From UBA10103 sp964437185 (lineage in GTDB: Bacteria > Patescibacteriota > Minisyncoccia > Phycocordibacterales > UBA2100), in NCBI GenBank assembly GCA_964437185.1, contig CAYTFU010000001.1:62001-126000 (forward strand): DNA of 64,000 nucleotides. Direction: 5' to 3'. The position numbers were made by a program, and so were the translations under genes. Positions 8,200 through 17,209 of the stretch are shown here, piece after piece. The notes beneath the pieces were generated by a model. That model saw only the letters and a list, made by a program, of their open reading frames with translations. It was not told where the DNA came from and made no database searches. Each line of letters begins with the position of its first letter. Positions within the stretch are counted from its first letter, which is position 1.

Positions 8200-8637
8200 T
8201 CAGCGGATCGGTGACGCATTACAAAGCACCAGAAGAGCTTCTTGGTACCACGGCGTGATACTGTCGAGCGCCGTAGGGTAACGACGCCATCCCCACACGC
8301 GAAGACCCACGTTCATGGCGACAACGCCGCTGTGCTCGACGAGAATGAGATTGGCGTACGCATCGGTCCGCAGTCCGAGATCGCTGCCACCATCCTGTCG
8401 GCGATAGAACTTGTCCTGCATCTCGATCATGCGATCCAGTTGCGAAATTGAGAGAAGGTGCCGCCTCTCCTTGAGGAGCGTGGCAACTTCTCCGATCGTC
8501 AGTTCCGTCGGAAGGCGCAGTGACGCGCCTAGCATCGCTCGGGCAGTCAGCCTTTTGTTGAATGCGAAAACGGTAAGCGAGACGTCCTCGAACGTCACCT
8601 CCTTGTAGGCGACGTGGGGTGGCTTTTGCGGTATCAC
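8200..8637 (-). CDS. Hypothetical protein, 145 residues
   Basis: The start is set at GTG 8637 because GGAGG lies 5 nt upstream; the frame extends 11 codons further without a signal. Soluble and mixed, with a helical middle (ATLLKERRHLLSISQLDRMIEMQDKFYRR) and a C-terminus rich in Trp (GLRVWGWRRYP). No domain recognised. It belongs to the group of small Shine-Dalgarno-led orphans scattered through this window, several of them also about 145 residues long. Confidence 0.65.
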   Translation of the reverse strand: MIPQKPPHVAYKEVTFEDVSLTVFAFNKRLTARAMLGASLRLPTELTIGEVATLLKERRHLLSISQLDRMIEMQDKFYRRQDGGSDLGLRTDAYANLILVEHSGVVAMNVGLRVWGWRRYPTALDSITPWYQEALLVLCNASPIR

Positions 8638-8689
8638 GATAACCTCCGTTGTGTTTGTGGCAGTTTTCAATGAGCCGAGCTTTTGTATA

Positions 8690-9106
8690 CTACAATTTTG
8701 TTGCGAAGTCGATAGCCTCGTTCACAAGTCGATCGGCGATTTTGTTTTGCTCGCGCGGGACGTATACGAAACGGATACGCGGAAAATCAGCCGCAATCAA
8801 CGCGCGCACCTTTGCACACTGCACTTTGAGCGCCGGCTCTTTGATTTTCCAGTTGCCCGAAATTTGCTCAACGATGAGTTTGCTGTCAGAGCGGACCTCA
8901 ATTTCTCGATTCCCCAGCCCGAGCCGTTTCGCCTCCGTAAGTGCGAGTACTACGGCTTCATACTCGGCCCAATTGTTGGTCTGCTCGCCGAGATACTCTT
9001 TGATCTCTGCGAGCGTTTTCGCTCCGTCGAGAATCACGGCACCGGCACCCGCAGGGCCGGGATTGTTTCTCGCCCCACCATCCGTGTAAATAATTATCTT
9101 TGACAC
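8690..9106 (-). CDS. rnhA: Ribonuclease HI
   Basis: 138 residues with GTG start at 9106. The catalytic carboxylates are visible: Asp in YTDGGARNNPGPAG near residue 8, Glu in NNWAEYEAV near 48, Asp in VRSDSKLIVEQ near 72, and the last Asp in KIADRLVNEA. It cleaves RNA in RNA-DNA hybrids, for instance primers and R-loops. It lies 3 nt after the stop of the upstream membrane-protein gene, so the pair is translationally coupled. The short form without the basic-protrusion loop is typical of archaeal/CPR-like type 1 enzymes. Confidence 0.93.
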   Translation of the reverse strand: MSKIIIYTDGGARNNPGPAGAGAVILDGAKTLAEIKEYLGEQTNNWAEYEAVVLALTEAKRLGLGNREIEVRSDSKLIVEQISGNWKIKEPALKVQCAKVRALIAADFPRIRFVYVPREQNKIADRLVNEAIDFATKL

Positions 9107-9109
9107 ACG

Positions 9110-9862
9110 CTATACAGTCGGAGCTTCGGCGGGCGGAGGTGGCATAGAAACTGCCGGAGAGGGCGCCGCCACAACGGCTCCACTCAGCGTGCGATATAGA
9201 TGCGCCATCGCGAGCATTGAAACGGGCACCGACACGAGTAAGCCCACGAGAAGCACGAGCGCTCCCGCGAGATTAATCAGTCCGAGAACCAGCAAGAGAA
9301 GAATGATCTTCCACACTGCCCACTGCGTCGACTGAAAGCTCGTCTTGATCGCTTCGAGCGGGCCCTTACCCCCATCGAGCACTAGGTATTCGACGAGCGC
9401 GAGTCGAGCGCTCGCATACAGCATCCATGATGCAGCGAGGCAGATAAGTACGACGAGTGCCACGAAAAAATTCAGAGACATGTCGGTCCATTGATCGGCC
9501 GAAAACATCGTGCCAGAAATTACCAATGCTGCCACGCCCGCTACGATCGGCCCGGCAATGATAAATCCTTTGAGGAGAGTGGCTCCGAAATAGCGCCAAA
9601 ATCCGACGGGGTTCCACAGGGCGGAGACGGTCACATCTGACGCCGAATCATGCCCGCGCAAAAAGAATCGGATCATACCCATACCGACAAACAGTCCGAT
9701 CACTGTAGAAGGTATGACACCAAGAAGTGGGATCGCGCCAATTGCCTGCGAAATAATCTGTGCGATACCTATTACTGCCGCCGCTCCCACGAACACCCCC
9801 TTGTTCTTGTTAAACGTCTCCCAGCCAAACCGCACCATCGCTTCGATTGAAAATGTGTTCAT
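9110..9862 (-). CDS. Multi-pass membrane protein, glycerophosphodiesterase-membrane-domain-like
   Basis: 250 residues with roughly six hydrophobic segments; the pattern of paired helices with short soluble links and a Pro-rich C-terminal tail (SMPPPPAEAPTV) resembles uncharacterised membrane proteins of the GlpQ-membrane/DUF-type group common in Parcubacteria. No active-site motif. It forms an operon with rnhA (3-nt gap). Similarity is judged by eye only. Confidence 0.65.
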   Translation of the reverse strand: MNTFSIEAMVRFGWETFNKNKGVFVGAAAVIGIAQIISQAIGAIPLLGVIPSTVIGLFVGMGMIRFFLRGHDSASDVTVSALWNPVGFWRYFGATLLKGFIIAGPIVAGVAALVISGTMFSADQWTDMSLNFFVALVVLICLAASWMLYASARLALVEYLVLDGGKGPLEAIKTSFQSTQWAVWKIILLLLVLGLINLAGALVLLVGLLVSVPVSMLAMAHLYRTLSGAVVAAPSPAVSMPPPPAEAPTV

Positions 9863-9928
9863 ATCGATAAGGCTAGCATGTGCACTAAAAAACTCTAGGA
9901 GGGGCTGTGCCCTTTCTCGCTATTGCCC

Positions 9929-11602
9929 CTATGCCGAGATTACATCGACGATGCGGAGCGCGAGGCCGCCGCGGAAGGTGTCGCGCTCGATGGTGGCAAG
10001 GACGCCGGCGGCGACACCGGGCGCCGGAACGACAGAGAAGTTCTCCGGTGATTTAAAAAAATCGAACGCGCGCATTCCCCGCCCCGTCGTCCGACATTCG
10101 AGCAGCACCTCCACGTGATTCGCTTCTTTTCCAAAACGCTTCACGCCGATCACGCGCGATCCGCTCATGAGAAACACGGGTTTTGGATTTCCGATTCCAA
10201 AAGGCGCGAGCTGCGAAACGTCTTTTAGGAGCACGCTCGATACCTCCGACAGAGTAAGGATAAAATCGTGAGTGAGCACAGGGACTTTCGCATCGCCCTT
10301 CGACGATCTCGCAGCCGCGGCACAAAGCGCTTCGGGAAGCGAATGCACCTTCTCATGTGAAACAGAAAATCCTCCCGATGCACTGTGTCCGCCGAATTCT
10401 ATAAACGCGTCGCCCGCGTTTTCGAAAAGCTCGACGACCGAAACTTCGCCATCCGATCTACACGATCCTTTGAGATTACCGAGTGCATCTCTCCCCCACA
10501 AACACACGACCCCGCCGCGCTCATTCATGATGGAATTTGCCGCAAGCCCCAAGAGCGCCGGCTTCCACTCCGGATTGCCGACGACCACAACGCGATCTTC
10601 TTTTTGATAACGAGCCTCGACGCTCTTGCGCGCCTGCTTCACTACGCTCGCGACGATACTTTTTCTTTTTGTATTTAATTTTTCCAATTGCGCCGCGATT
10701 TCACTCGCGCGATCTCGACTTGCCGTGATGAGGAGTTCGAGCGCGAGCGCGGGCTCATCCATGCGCGAGGCCGCATTGATGCGCGGAGCTATCGAGAAGC
10801 CGATGTCATTCTCCGTAAGCTCTCGCTGGCGAAGACGCAACTTTTCGCACAGCGCGATGATTCCCGGTCGCGGAGATTTTCGCAACACTTCGAGACCCCA
10901 GTACGCGAGCGCGCGATTTTCTCCGAGTAGCGGCACCATGTCGGCGATGGTCGCAATCGCGACCATGTCGAGCAGCCATTTCTCCCAGCCTTCTGGAATA
11001 TTCGTGTAACGAGCGTCGTCACGCTTGCGGCCATCAAGAAGCAGCGCCTGCACGAGCTTGAAGGCGACCGCCGCTCCGCACAAATCGGGATATGGATATG
11101 GTTCCAGCTTTGGATTAAGAATCGCAAACGCACTCGGCAACTCGTCCGAAACTTCATGGTGGTCGGTAACGATCACATCAATCCCCTTTTCTTTTGCATG
11201 CGCGACCGCGCTCGTCGCTTTCGTACCGACGTCGATCGTGATGATGAGCGCGACATCGCGCGCGGCAAGCGCGTCTATGGCCGCAATGTGAAACCCATAC
11301 CCTTCTCGATCGCGATGCGGGAGATACACTTCAAAATTTTCATATCCTACTTTGCGAAAAAAATCTCCGAGCAACGCCGCCCCCGGTATCCCATCGCAAT
11401 CAAAATCCGCGTAGATCGCGATTCGCTCGTTATCTCGCATGGCCGAGTTGATACGCACCACCGCCCGATCCATACCGTTCATGAGAAACGGATCGTGCGT
11501 ATCGCGCACATAATCCGGCGCAAGAAACGCGGCCATATCGTCTCCGTGTGTGAGTCCGCGGCGAGCGAGCAGCGTGCGAAGTAATTCGGAGTAATCTGCC
11601 AT
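9929..11602 (-). CDS. recJ: Single-stranded-DNA-specific exonuclease RecJ
   Basis: 557 residues, the usual length. DHH-family motifs: YADFDCDGIPGAA (motif I, about 63-75), TIDVGTKA, VTDHHEVSDELP (motif III, DHH) and the DHHA1 segment with EFGGHSASGGFSVS (about 405). A C-terminal OB domain follows. It digests single-stranded DNA 5' to 3' in recombination and repair and is often linked with competence in CPR bacteria. The gene is divergent from the HIT gene; a TACAAT box at 11610-11615 lies 7 nt before its ATG. Confidence 0.93.
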   Translation of the reverse strand: MADYSELLRTLLARRGLTHGDDMAAFLAPDYVRDTHDPFLMNGMDRAVVRINSAMRDNERIAIYADFDCDGIPGAALLGDFFRKVGYENFEVYLPHRDREGYGFHIAAIDALAARDVALIITIDVGTKATSAVAHAKEKGIDVIVTDHHEVSDELPSAFAILNPKLEPYPYPDLCGAAVAFKLVQALLLDGRKRDDARYTNIPEGWEKWLLDMVAIATIADMVPLLGENRALAYWGLEVLRKSPRPGIIALCEKLRLRQRELTENDIGFSIAPRINAASRMDEPALALELLITASRDRASEIAAQLEKLNTKRKSIVASVVKQARKSVEARYQKEDRVVVVGNPEWKPALLGLAANSIMNERGGVVCLWGRDALGNLKGSCRSDGEVSVVELFENAGDAFIEFGGHSASGGFSVSHEKVHSLPEALCAAAARSSKGDAKVPVLTHDFILTLSEVSSVLLKDVSQLAPFGIGNPKPVFLMSGSRVIGVKRFGKEANHVEVLLECRTTGRGMRAFDFFKSPENFSVVPAPGVAAGVLATIERDTFRGGLALRIVDVISA

Positions 11603-11609
11603 GCGCGTG

Positions 11610-11660
11610 ATTGTACATGAAACAATGTACCGTTGCGCGACAAAAGAGAACCCTTATACT
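11610..11660. promoter_or_regulatory. Divergent leaderless promoters of recJ and the HIT gene
   Basis: For recJ (minus strand) TACAAT occupies 11610-11615, 7 nt from the ATG. For the HIT gene (plus strand) TTGCGC at 11633-11638 and TATACT at 11655-11660 are 16 nt apart, with 6 nt to the ATG at 11667. Both arrangements place the transcription start at the start codon. Confidence 0.6.
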
Positions 11661-11666
11661 GCCGAC

Positions 11667-12080
11667 ATGGAGACATGCATATTTTGCAAAATCGTGCGCG
11701 GAGAGTTGCCTTCCTACAAGGTGTACGAAGATGATCACGTGCTCGCCTTTCTCGACATTCATCCCGTAAATCCCGGCCACACACTCGTGGTACCAAAAGT
11801 GCACGCGCAAAATATTTTTGAGATTGAGCCAGAGTCTTGGGCTCACGTAACAGAAGCGGTACGCGCACTTTCGGGAATCATCGAACGCGCAGTTGATGCG
11901 AAAGGAATCAATATCTCAATGAACAACCGCGAGCACGCGGGCCAAGTCGTGGATCATGCACACGTGCACATCATCCCGCGATTCACGGGCGACGCACACC
12001 GACAGTGGTCACACGCGACATACAAAGACGGCGAGGCAGACGCGATAGTGGAAAAAATCTCTAACGGCGTAATGAAATAA
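11667..12080 (+). CDS. HIT family nucleotide hydrolase/transferase
   Basis: 137 residues from the ATG at 11667. METCIFCKIV at the N-terminus carries the zinc-type Cys pair seen in HinT-like proteins, followed by LAFLDIHPVNPGHTLVVPK, and the active-site triad HAHVHIIPR (HxHxH) at about residue 98. HIT proteins hydrolyse nucleoside phosphoramidates or dinucleotides. The first in-frame ATG upstream (11601) is on the wrong side of the promoter, so it is not used. Confidence 0.9.
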   Translation: METCIFCKIVRGELPSYKVYEDDHVLAFLDIHPVNPGHTLVVPKVHAQNIFEIEPESWAHVTEAVRALSGIIERAVDAKGINISMNNREHAGQVVDHAHVHIIPRFTGDAHRQWSHATYKDGEADAIVEKISNGVMK

Positions 12081-12099
12081 TCTTTGCGGTTGGCGAGCA

Positions 12100-12408
12100 T
12101 TAGTACGCCCCGGCGAACGCATCCCCTCCCCCTTCATCAACCTCTCTTCCCTCAGCTTCAGATTTTCGCTGTCGTCTCTTCATGAGCCACACGCGAATGG
12201 TCCAGGTAGGAATCATGCTTAAACCGGGAACAAACTCAATGAGGAGGGTAACTAAAGTTCCCAGAATGTAATTTTGAGAAAAAATATTGTACTTAGTATC
12301 CGCTCCCGCCATCCAAAGCGCCGCAGCGGTGATTGGGTTTGTCACTATGTTGAGAAGCGGGATGAAACTAAAAAGATCGCCTATGATCGCTATCAGATAC
12401 ATGCGCAC
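12100..12408 (-). CDS. Small membrane protein, unknown function
   Basis: 102 residues: two or three hydrophobic stretches (MRMYLIAIIGDLFSFIPLL, ITAAALWMAG, ILGTLVTLLIEFVPGLSMIPTW) and a basic then acidic C-terminal tail. No recognised domain. A CACAAT box lies 6 nt before the ATG. It is convergent with the HIT gene and divided from the next gene by a terminator at 12471. Confidence 0.6.
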   Translation of the reverse strand: MRMYLIAIIGDLFSFIPLLNIVTNPITAAALWMAGADTKYNIFSQNYILGTLVTLLIEFVPGLSMIPTWTIRVWLMKRRQRKSEAEGREVDEGGGDAFAGAY

Positions 12409-12470
12409 ATTGTGCCATGAATTCCGAGATCGGTAACGAGCGCACTCAATTTCACAATATTCCTCAATGA

Positions 12471-12505
12471 AAAAGCGGGCGGCAGCGAAGCTGCCGCCCG
12501 CTTTT
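12471..12505 (-). terminator. Bidirectional intrinsic terminator
   Basis: AAAAGCGGGCGGCAGC (12471-12486), loop GAA, and GCTGCCGCCCGCTTTT (12490-12505): a 16-bp perfect stem with A/T flanks that give a T-run in either direction. It ends the long secreted-protein gene to the right. Confidence 0.9.
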
Positions 12506-12515
12506 CATTCAACGA

Positions 12516-14135
12516 TTAATTGACTGGCGTGGGCAAGGCCCCCACCTGCACCGTCGCCGAAGTTGTAGCCGTCTTGCCGGCAGAATCACGCACGACGATC
12601 CTCACCGTATACGTGCCCGCGCTCGCATACGAGTGCGTGAAGGTGGTCGTCTGAACGACCGCAGAGCCCGGATAAATTCCTTCAAGCAAACTGCTGCGCG
12701 CATACCACTCGTCTCCCCATTGAATCGAATATGTGAGCGTCCCATTTTCCGGATCAGATGCATTGATGCTCCACGTCCCCGAAGAGTTCACGGCGAGCGC
12801 CGTAGGGCCGGAGAATGAGGAGATGGTCGGTGGGAGATTGCCTTCGTTCTCGCTAAAGTACGCGGTGCAGTATGCGCGTACACCCGTGTCATTGAGGCAG
12901 GCGCGGAGCGTACACATTGCGGAGCTACTCGCAGATGCGCGGCTGCATGTATTGCATCCGTCGTACCACGCTTTGCAACGCGGATCGGACGAAGGGTCAT
13001 TGGTCGTCGGACGGCACTCGCCCGCGTAGAGGAAGGTCGCGCCATCAGCCTCCATGCCGCAACGATTACTGTATGTCTGCTGCACAGGATTGCACGGAGT
13101 CGTTATGCATTGCACCTGCTTCGAACCGCACACTGGATTGTAATCCATCGTACAAATTTGAGGACCAACACGGATTTGCGCGCTGCCGACTACGCGCGAT
13201 CCAGAATCACCCGGCGGAGCGAAGTAACCGTAATGGACGAGTGAAGCGGTGTACGCTCCATTCGCCGTGTACGTGTGCGAAATCACGTGAGGGCCAGCAC
13301 ATTGCGGCGCGGCGCCCGTGCACGAGAGTACCTGCTCAGCTCCGTCCCCGAAAGTAACCTTGTAGCTGCCCGCATCCGCAACCATTTGCGGATTCATGAT
13401 GGACACATTTGCCCTGAATGAAACTACGAGCGGGGCAGCGCCAGACATCGGAATCGCATTGAGTACAGCCGGCGGCGGCACGACGCCACCACACAATCTC
13501 ACGAGACGCTCGCGAGAGACGGGGCCAAAGATTCCTGCGGGGGTAACGCCTTGCTCCGTCTGCCATCTACGTACCGCTTCAGAAGTAACCATGCCGAAGT
13601 AACCGGTCGGATCTGTCGGAAGCATTCCTCGGTCGCGCAAGAACTCTTGCAACGCGCGTACGTCATCGCCCTGCGCGCCGACTGAGAGACTGCGAGCGAG
13701 GAGGCTGCAGACGCGGTGTGTCAACGTGGCTTGCGGAAGTGGCGTGGGTCGTGATGATGTTGCTGTTGGAGGAACTGGCGGCACAACGCCACCACACAAT
13801 CTCACGAGACGCTCGCGAGAGACGGGGCCAAAGATTCCTGCTGGCGTAACGCCTTGCTCCGTCTGCCATCTGCGTACGGCCTCAGAAGTAACCGCGCCGA
13901 AGTAGCCTGTTGGATCTGTCGGAAGCATTCCTCGGTCGCGCAGGAATTCCTGAAGTGCGCGTACGTCATCACCCTGCGCGCCGACTGAGAGACTGCGGGC
14001 GAGGAGGCCGCAAACGCGAGGTATAGAAATGGGAGGACTTGAGGTGCTGGACGATTGTGCTGACGCGAGCGATGGGAATACTCCTCCTACGACGAGCACG
14101 GCGACCACGATGCCAGTAAATGTATATTTTTTCAT
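12516..14135 (-). CDS. Secreted peptidoglycan-binding, PKD and Kazal-like multidomain protein
   Basis: 539 residues. Signal peptide 1-26 (AVLVVGGVFPSLASA). Two nearly identical peptidoglycan-binding (PG_binding_1) units, about 40-113 and 141-214, each with GAQGDDVRALQEFLRDRG and SEAVRRWQTEQGVTPAG. Then a PKD-like domain (about 220-325), a Kazal-type Cys pattern (CTMDYNPVCGS...CGMEADGATFLYAGEC, about 328-375), a Cys-rich linker, and a C-terminal PKD domain (about 435-530). It should sit outside the membrane bound to the wall; PKD and Kazal units suggest adhesion or protease inhibition. The gene is monocistronic with its own terminator. Confidence 0.85.
   Translation of the reverse strand: MKKYTFTGIVVAVLVVGGVFPSLASAQSSSTSSPPISIPRVCGLLARSLSVGAQGDDVRALQEFLRDRGMLPTDPTGYFGAVTSEAVRRWQTEQGVTPAGIFGPVSRERLVRLCGGVVPPVPPTATSSRPTPLPQATLTHRVCSLLARSLSVGAQGDDVRALQEFLRDRGMLPTDPTGYFGMVTSEAVRRWQTEQGVTPAGIFGPVSRERLVRLCGGVVPPPAVLNAIPMSGAAPLVVSFRANVSIMNPQMVADAGSYKVTFGDGAEQVLSCTGAAPQCAGPHVISHTYTANGAYTASLVHYGYFAPPGDSGSRVVGSAQIRVGPQICTMDYNPVCGSKQVQCITTPCNPVQQTYSNRCGMEADGATFLYAGECRPTTNDPSSDPRCKAWYDGCNTCSRASASSSAMCTLRACLNDTGVRAYCTAYFSENEGNLPPTISSFSGPTALAVNSSGTWSINASDPENGTLTYSIQWGDEWYARSSLLEGIYPGSAVVQTTTFTHSYASAGTYTVRIVVRDSAGKTATTSATVQVGALPTPVN
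13483..14019 (-). repeat. Tandem 303-bp internal duplication (PG-binding domain)
   Basis: About 220 bases from 13483 recur with few changes from 13786, an offset of 303 bp (101 codons). The DNA identity is much higher than needed to keep the protein sequence, which points to a recent or homogenised duplication. Confidence 0.85.
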
Positions 14136-14280
14136 GAAAAATAATAAGAGCTTCTAATTGCTTTCATCTTACCACTCCATGAGACGGCGCCATGGGCAAA
14201 GCCTTACCGTGTGGGTATTGAAAATAAGGAGAATTATTGCCTTTTCGCTCTTTCGAGCTCATCAGTATAGATACACATCT

Positions 14281-14314
14281 ATAAAAGGCAGGGGTTTTAG
14301 TGTGGGTACCCCTG
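14281..14314 (-). terminator. Probable terminator after the 14341 gene
   Basis: Read on the minus strand, CAGGGGT pairs with ACCCCTG (7 bp; plus coordinates 14289-14295 and 14308-14314) and is followed by CCTTTTAT. Confidence 0.55.
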
Positions 14315-14340
14315 AACCATTAGTCATTGTCGACCCAGCG

Positions 14341-15012
14341 TCACCCCTCAAAGCGGGTGCGAATATCCGCGAGTCGCGCAGCGGCTGCTGCGATACTTTC
14401 CATCCCCTCAGGAATGTCGCCGTCGCCGGAGAATGCGTCGACCCACCCCGGACCCTTCCTCCCGGTATACGCGCAGTCGGCGATGCGCAAGACATCATCC
14501 CCGGTCAGATTCGGCCGACAACCCCTCTCCTCAAGTCCCAGAATCTGAAGGATGCCAATCGTGACGGCTCCCGAGGCAGAATCGACCTTAACGAAGGGAT
14601 ATTCGACGCGCCGAGCGGGGATGCCAATCGCCGCAACCAGCTTGCGAGCCGCCTCCATGTTGTTCGTCCACCGCTCCTTGGTTTCGGTGGGCCGATCGAA
14701 CCGCGGTACGAGCCTGACGATCCTTCGTGGCCGAAGCGTAGTATGTTCTGGCTGCGGAACGACACCATGAAACGACGCGCGCGACCACGGATTCTGCTCG
14801 GTACCCCCCGTAAGAAGGTGCGTGCCCGCCGGTGCCCGAAGATCGAAGTAATATCCGAGGTCATTGGCCGTTACAGCTGCCTTGGAACTCTTGACAGTGT
14901 GAACCAACGAGAGATCTTCCCGACGAAACTCGAACTCGACGAATGCGACTGGCTTTTCGCCACCCGCAGTGTTGATGGGGTACAGAGGGAGTGGCACGAA
15001 AGTGTTCGGCAT
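14341..15012 (-). CDS. Hypothetical protein, 223 residues
   Basis: The ATG at 15012 is preceded by AGGAG 6 nt upstream, which fixes the strand; the opposite-strand frame of similar length (14158-15144) is Arg/Ser-rich and has no start signal. The protein is soluble, with VEFEFRREDLSLVHTVKSS near the N-terminus, a Pro-rich centre and a C-terminal DGDIPEGMESIAAAAARLADI. No family recognised. It is single, with a hairpin terminator at 14281. Confidence 0.65.
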   Translation of the reverse strand: MPNTFVPLPLYPINTAGGEKPVAFVEFEFRREDLSLVHTVKSSKAAVTANDLGYYFDLRAPAGTHLLTGGTEQNPWSRASFHGVVPQPEHTTLRPRRIVRLVPRFDRPTETKERWTNNMEAARKLVAAIGIPARRVEYPFVKVDSASGAVTIGILQILGLEERGCRPNLTGDDVLRIADCAYTGRKGPGWVDAFSGDGDIPEGMESIAAAAARLADIRTRFEG

Positions 15013-15270
15013 GTTTTGCTCCTGCCTCGGGCGCTATGCCCCAAGGCCAATGGTGTGCCCGCCGCCTCGGACTCATGTAGGAATATTGGGTGGCGAACTC
15101 CCAATACTAGGAACTACGCGGCTCCCCGTTTCGGCACTATCTGAGTACTGCCGACACGGGAAACAACATAGCTCCTCTGTGAGGAGCCTGTATCAAAGAT
15201 CGATCCAACGTGTATGAGAGCACGAGGCAGGAGGTGCGTCAAATATCGGTGCGCCGAGCGTTGCACATTA
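15013..15270. other. Gene-less stretch with a hairpin downstream of pgk
   Basis: No coding frame is convincing here. GCTCCTC-TGT-GAGGAGC at 15171-15187, read on the minus strand, is followed by TATGTTGTTT and could terminate pgk. TATTGGG and CCCAATA form another small hairpin near 15090. Confidence 0.4.
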
Positions 15271-16401
15271 CTACCCCAATACCTCAACCGCAGGGAGCGT
15301 GCCTTTCAATAAATATTCGAGCATCGCGCCGCCGCCAGTCGAGAGGAATCCGAGACGACCTTGCGACATCCCCGTTTTTTCTATCGCCGCGATCGTGTCG
15401 CCGCCGCCGATGAGTTTGTGACCATCATTTTGCGATACCATTTCGCCAATTTGCTGCATATAGTGTATGTATCCATTTTCATACATACCCGTCGTCCCAT
15501 TCCAAAGAATAAATTTTGCACCTGCGATGTGCGGGGCGAGCATAGCTACAGAATCCGGCCCGGTGTCGACGATTTTGTCTCCTTCAGCCACGTCCTCGGG
15601 CTTTTTCACCTTCACATGACCATCGGCATCCTCCACCGTCACATCAAGCGGTGCGAGAAAGTGCGGATGATTCAAGAGCGAAACATCGGGCAATTCTTTC
15701 GATATGAGAGAGCGGCCGACTTCATATCCCTTGGCTTTCAAAACGTCGTTTGCGAGTGCGCCCGTCACGAAAACGTGATCGTATTTTTCGAGGAGGAGCT
15801 TAATGAGCGGCGCTTTCGTTTCAAACTTCGAGCCGCCGAGAATCGCGACGGAGGGGTGCGCAGGCGCGCCCGCTTCTTTCAGATTTTTCACCTCATCGCG
15901 CATGAGAAACCCCGCATACGACGGGAGGAGTTGCGCAATCCCGACATTTGAAGCGTACGGGCGATGCGCATCGGGAAGCGAATCACTCACAAACATCTCT
16001 GCCGTACTCGCAAGGAGCTGAGCAAACACAGGATCGTTTGCCTCTTCGCGCGGATCGCGACGCGTATTTTCAAGCACCAAGCACTCACCTTCTTTGAGCG
16101 CAGCCGCCTCCGCAGGCGCGTGTTCAAACGACGTACCAAAAAATCGAATCGGGACCTGTGGCGCTAAGTGTTGCAAGGCTTCTGCCACCGGCCGCATTGA
16201 TTCTCCTTTTCTGCCAAAAAATCCTGCAATCACCACCTTCGCACCCGCTTTTACGAGATACTCGAGGGTCGGGAGCCCGCGTTCGAGGCGGAAGATGTCG
16301 GTCACTTTGCCATCGGCATCCGTCGGAAGGTTGAGAATGGTGCGGAGAAAGACGCGCTTTCCCTTTAGTTCACTCGCGGGCAATTCGTCAATGCATTTCA
16401 T
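15271..16401 (-). CDS. pgk: Phosphoglycerate kinase, divergent CPR type
   Basis: 376 residues. Conserved blocks: VFLRTILNLPTDADG near the N-terminus, LVLENTRRDPREE, FVSDSLPDAHRPYAS, VAILGGSKFETK, FILWNGTTGMYENG, GGGDTIAAIEKTG and FLSTGGGAMLEYLLKG. These are the 3-phosphoglycerate and ATP sites of Pgk, which makes ATP in lower glycolysis. Several canonical residues differ: the RVDFNVP motif reads RTILNLP and the SDAFGxAHR motif reads SDSLPDAHR. It follows tpiA by 6 nt in the same orientation, so the two form a glycolytic operon. Confidence 0.9.
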   Translation of the reverse strand: MKCIDELPASELKGKRVFLRTILNLPTDADGKVTDIFRLERGLPTLEYLVKAGAKVVIAGFFGRKGESMRPVAEALQHLAPQVPIRFFGTSFEHAPAEAAALKEGECLVLENTRRDPREEANDPVFAQLLASTAEMFVSDSLPDAHRPYASNVGIAQLLPSYAGFLMRDEVKNLKEAGAPAHPSVAILGGSKFETKAPLIKLLLEKYDHVFVTGALANDVLKAKGYEVGRSLISKELPDVSLLNHPHFLAPLDVTVEDADGHVKVKKPEDVAEGDKIVDTGPDSVAMLAPHIAGAKFILWNGTTGMYENGYIHYMQQIGEMVSQNDGHKLIGGGDTIAAIEKTGMSQGRLGFLSTGGGAMLEYLLKGTLPAVEVLG

Positions 16402-16407
16402 ACATTT

Positions 16408-17154
16408 CTATACCAATGACTTCATAAGCGCTCCGAGCTTCGCGGAATCCACGCTCGCGCGCCCCACTAGAAGCCCGTGCACATCGCCCTCGCGCAGCAT
16501 CGTCGCGGCGTTCGTCTCGTCTACAGAACCGCCGTAGAGGATTTTTGCATTCATGCCACCTTCGCCGCGCAACCCGACAATCGTTTTGCGAATAAAAATC
16601 GCCATCTCGTGCATGTCGCGCGGACTCATGGCGCGTTCGGCTCCTATCGCCCAGACAGGCTCATAGGCGATGATCACGCGTCCGAGTTTGGCCGGTGCGA
16701 CATCTGCGAGCCCCACACGAAGCTGCTCTTTCACGACTCCAAAGTATGCACCGTCCGAAGCGCGCTTTGCTTCTCCGACACAGAGTATCGGCACAACATC
16801 AGAGGCAAGCGCGGCTGCGACCTTCTTCCTCGTATCTTCGTTGGTCTCGCCCATCGCGCGACGCTCGGCGTGTCCGACGAGCACATAAGAAACTTTCGCA
16901 TCTTTCGCCTCTGCACACGAGATTTCGCCCGTGAACGCGCCGCTCGGTTCAAAATGCACATTTTGCAGTGCAAAGCTAATTCGCTTACCTTTATATGTTG
17001 CGCGCAGTTCGCGAACGTAGAGCGAAGGCGGAGCGACGATGAGCGTTATCTGAGGGGCCTTGTCGAGCGCTTTTTTCACGCCGTCAAAGAGCGCCTTCCC
17101 CTCGCGCCACGAGGGCGGATTCATCTTCCAATTCGCAACGACAATTGGTTTCAT
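16408..17154 (-). CDS. tpiA: Triosephosphate isomerase
   Basis: 248 residues starting MKPIVVANWKMN. Catalytic Lys10 (NWKMN), His in VLVGHAERRAMGE (about 93) and Glu in IIAYEPVWAIG (about 163) are all present, plus KILYGGSVDETNA for phosphate binding. It interconverts dihydroxyacetone phosphate and glyceraldehyde 3-phosphate. A start 7 codons upstream (17175) is excluded because a TACAAT box (17162-17167) lies there, 7 nt before the chosen ATG. Divergent from the pilin operon. Confidence 0.94.
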   Translation of the reverse strand: MKPIVVANWKMNPPSWREGKALFDGVKKALDKAPQITLIVAPPSLYVRELRATYKGKRISFALQNVHFEPSGAFTGEISCAEAKDAKVSYVLVGHAERRAMGETNEDTRKKVAAALASDVVPILCVGEAKRASDGAYFGVVKEQLRVGLADVAPAKLGRVIIAYEPVWAIGAERAMSPRDMHEMAIFIRKTIVGLRGEGGMNAKILYGGSVDETNAATMLREGDVHGLLVGRASVDSAKLGALMKSLV

Positions 17155-17209
17155 TGCGGCGATTGTACCATGCACCGCTGGGCACCGAAATTTCCTGCAT
17201 TCTACTTGC

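Noticed and set aside
14158..15144. 328-codon plus-strand frame
   Set aside because: Arg/Ser-rich translation without a start signal, antisense to the 14341-15012 gene, which has a Shine-Dalgarno site and a terminator.
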